Source of the DNA: Spirochaetaceae bacterium
GTDB taxonomy: Bacteria; Spirochaetota; Spirochaetia; Spirochaetales_E; Spirochaetaceae_B
DNA: 6,199 nt
Direction: 5' to 3'
Assembly (NCBI GenBank): GCA_003249275.1
Contig: QKJO01000101.1
Location: forward strand, 1 to 6,199
Below the pieces are notes generated by a model that saw nothing but the letters and a program-made list of their open reading frames with translations, was not told the DNA's origin and searched no databases. How positions within the stretch are numbered: the first letter of the stretch is position 1; each line of letters starts with the position of its first letter. The position numbers and the translations under genes are program-made. This document shows, in pieces, positions 5,650 through 6,199 of this stretch.

Positions 5650-6199
5650 ATGAAAATTTTAGACGTTTCCAATCCCTTCGGATCCGCCATATATTATAAG
5701 GAAGAAACATCTTCAACAATGACCGACATGGCGGCTCTGGGTAATGCCGGACACGGAACCGTCATCATGGCGGGATACCAGAGTTCCGGCAAAGGCCGCG
5801 GACGCAACAGAACCTGGGTATCAGGCAAGTGTGAAAACCTGCTGTTCACCATTGCACTGCGTCCTGATGCGATTTTCCATCCCATGATCAGAATTCCGCT
5901 CATTTGCGGACTGGCCCTTTGCCGTTTCCTCCATTCGCGATACGGCCTCAAACCGGAATTGAAATGGCCCAATGACGTACTGATCGACGGAAAAAAAATC
6001 AGCGGCATACTGTGCGAATTCCGAAACGGATATATTCATGCGGGCATCGGAATCAACTGTAATGCGGCGGATTTTGACAGGGAGCTTCAGAAAAAGGCTG
6101 TCTCTCTGAAGCTGCTGGGCATTCCTGATCCCTCACCACAGACGGTGCTGGGAGAATTCCTTCCTTTTCTGAAGGAAGGACTCGAGAATCCGTCCTGGA
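5650..6199 (+). CDS. birA: Biotin-protein ligase (group I, no HTH), 3' end outside the window
   Basis: Biotin-[acetyl-CoA-carboxylase] ligase activates biotin to biotinyl-AMP and attaches it to the lysine of biotin carboxyl carrier domains. The 183 visible codons show TSSTMTDM (20-27), which binds biotin, the adenylate loop GKGRGRNRTW (47-56), the catalytic lysine K105 in KWPNDVLIDGKKISGILCE (105-123), and GIGINCN (132-138). The start is well fixed: an in-frame TAA sits at 5638-5640, and the next internal ATG (5719) would delete the TSST motif. The catalytic domain begins almost at residue 1, so the N-terminal DNA-binding domain of E. coli or Bacillus BirA is absent. It is therefore a ligase without repressor function (group I). 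It lacks a Shine-Dalgarno. It is divergent from the ankyrin gene. The C-terminal part, including the SH3-like cap domain, is beyond base 6199. Confidence 0.96.
   Translation, partial: MKILDVSNPFGSAIYYKEETSSTMTDMAALGNAGHGTVIMAGYQSSGKGRGRNRTWVSGKCENLLFTIALRPDAIFHPMIRIPLICGLALCRFLHSRYGLKPELKWPNDVLIDGKKISGILCEFRNGYIHAGIGINCNAADFDRELQKKAVSLKLLGIPDPSPQTVLGEFLPFLKEGLENPSW

Noticed and set aside
5694..6039. Minus-strand open frames opposite birA
   Set aside because: The plus strand carries continuous biotin-ligase motifs (TSST, GRGR, KWPND, GINCN); the antisense frames show nothing recognisable.
1..6199. CRISPR arrays, tRNA/rRNA genes, insertion sequences, attachment sites or a defence/mobile system
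   Set aside because: No spaced direct repeats, no cloverleaf- or rRNA-like sequence, no transposase or integrase frames and no terminal repeats were seen. The region is ordinary chromosomal metabolism.

Overview
This window is a compact arginine-biosynthesis locus plus the divergent start of a biotin-protein ligase gene. Base composition looks balanced (around 50% G+C by eye). The organism is a bacterium. The ArgR/AhrC-type repressor, the ArgB and ArgG types and a secreted ankyrin-repeat protein next to birA would fit a free-living, probably anaerobic lineage such as a spirochaete. That placement is a low-confidence guess and no marker gene here fixes it.

Layout from left to right: bases 1-72 hold only the rho-independent terminator of the arg operon. 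Bases 73-4842 are five minus-strand genes read in the order argR-argC-argB-argD-argG. Each junction overlaps by 4 or 1 bases or abuts with no gap, so they almost certainly form one translationally coupled transcript. Bases 4843-4931 are the control region. There I find a sigma70-like promoter whose -10 lies inside one of two ARG boxes spaced exactly 3 bp apart, and whose -35 overlaps a perfect FNR-type palindrome (TTGAT-N4-ATCAA). Bases 4932-5600 (minus) encode an exported five-repeat ankyrin protein. A 49-bp divergent gap follows, and from 5650 (plus) runs birA, cut by the window edge. The birA gene has a TATAAT only 8 bases before its ATG and no Shine-Dalgarno, which suggests a leaderless message.

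How the genes work together: ArgB, ArgC and ArgD carry N-acetylglutamate through phosphorylation, reduction and transamination to N-acetylornithine. ArgG joins citrulline and aspartate to argininosuccinate. ArgR, encoded first, should shut down its own operon when arginine is plentiful. The genes for acetylation/deacetylation (argA/argJ/argE), carbamoylation (argF) and the final lyase (argH) are not in this window and must lie elsewhere if the pathway is complete.

The genes themselves are ordinary. The most interesting part is the layered control region at 4852-4916, where arginine and possibly oxygen/redox signals would converge on one promoter.
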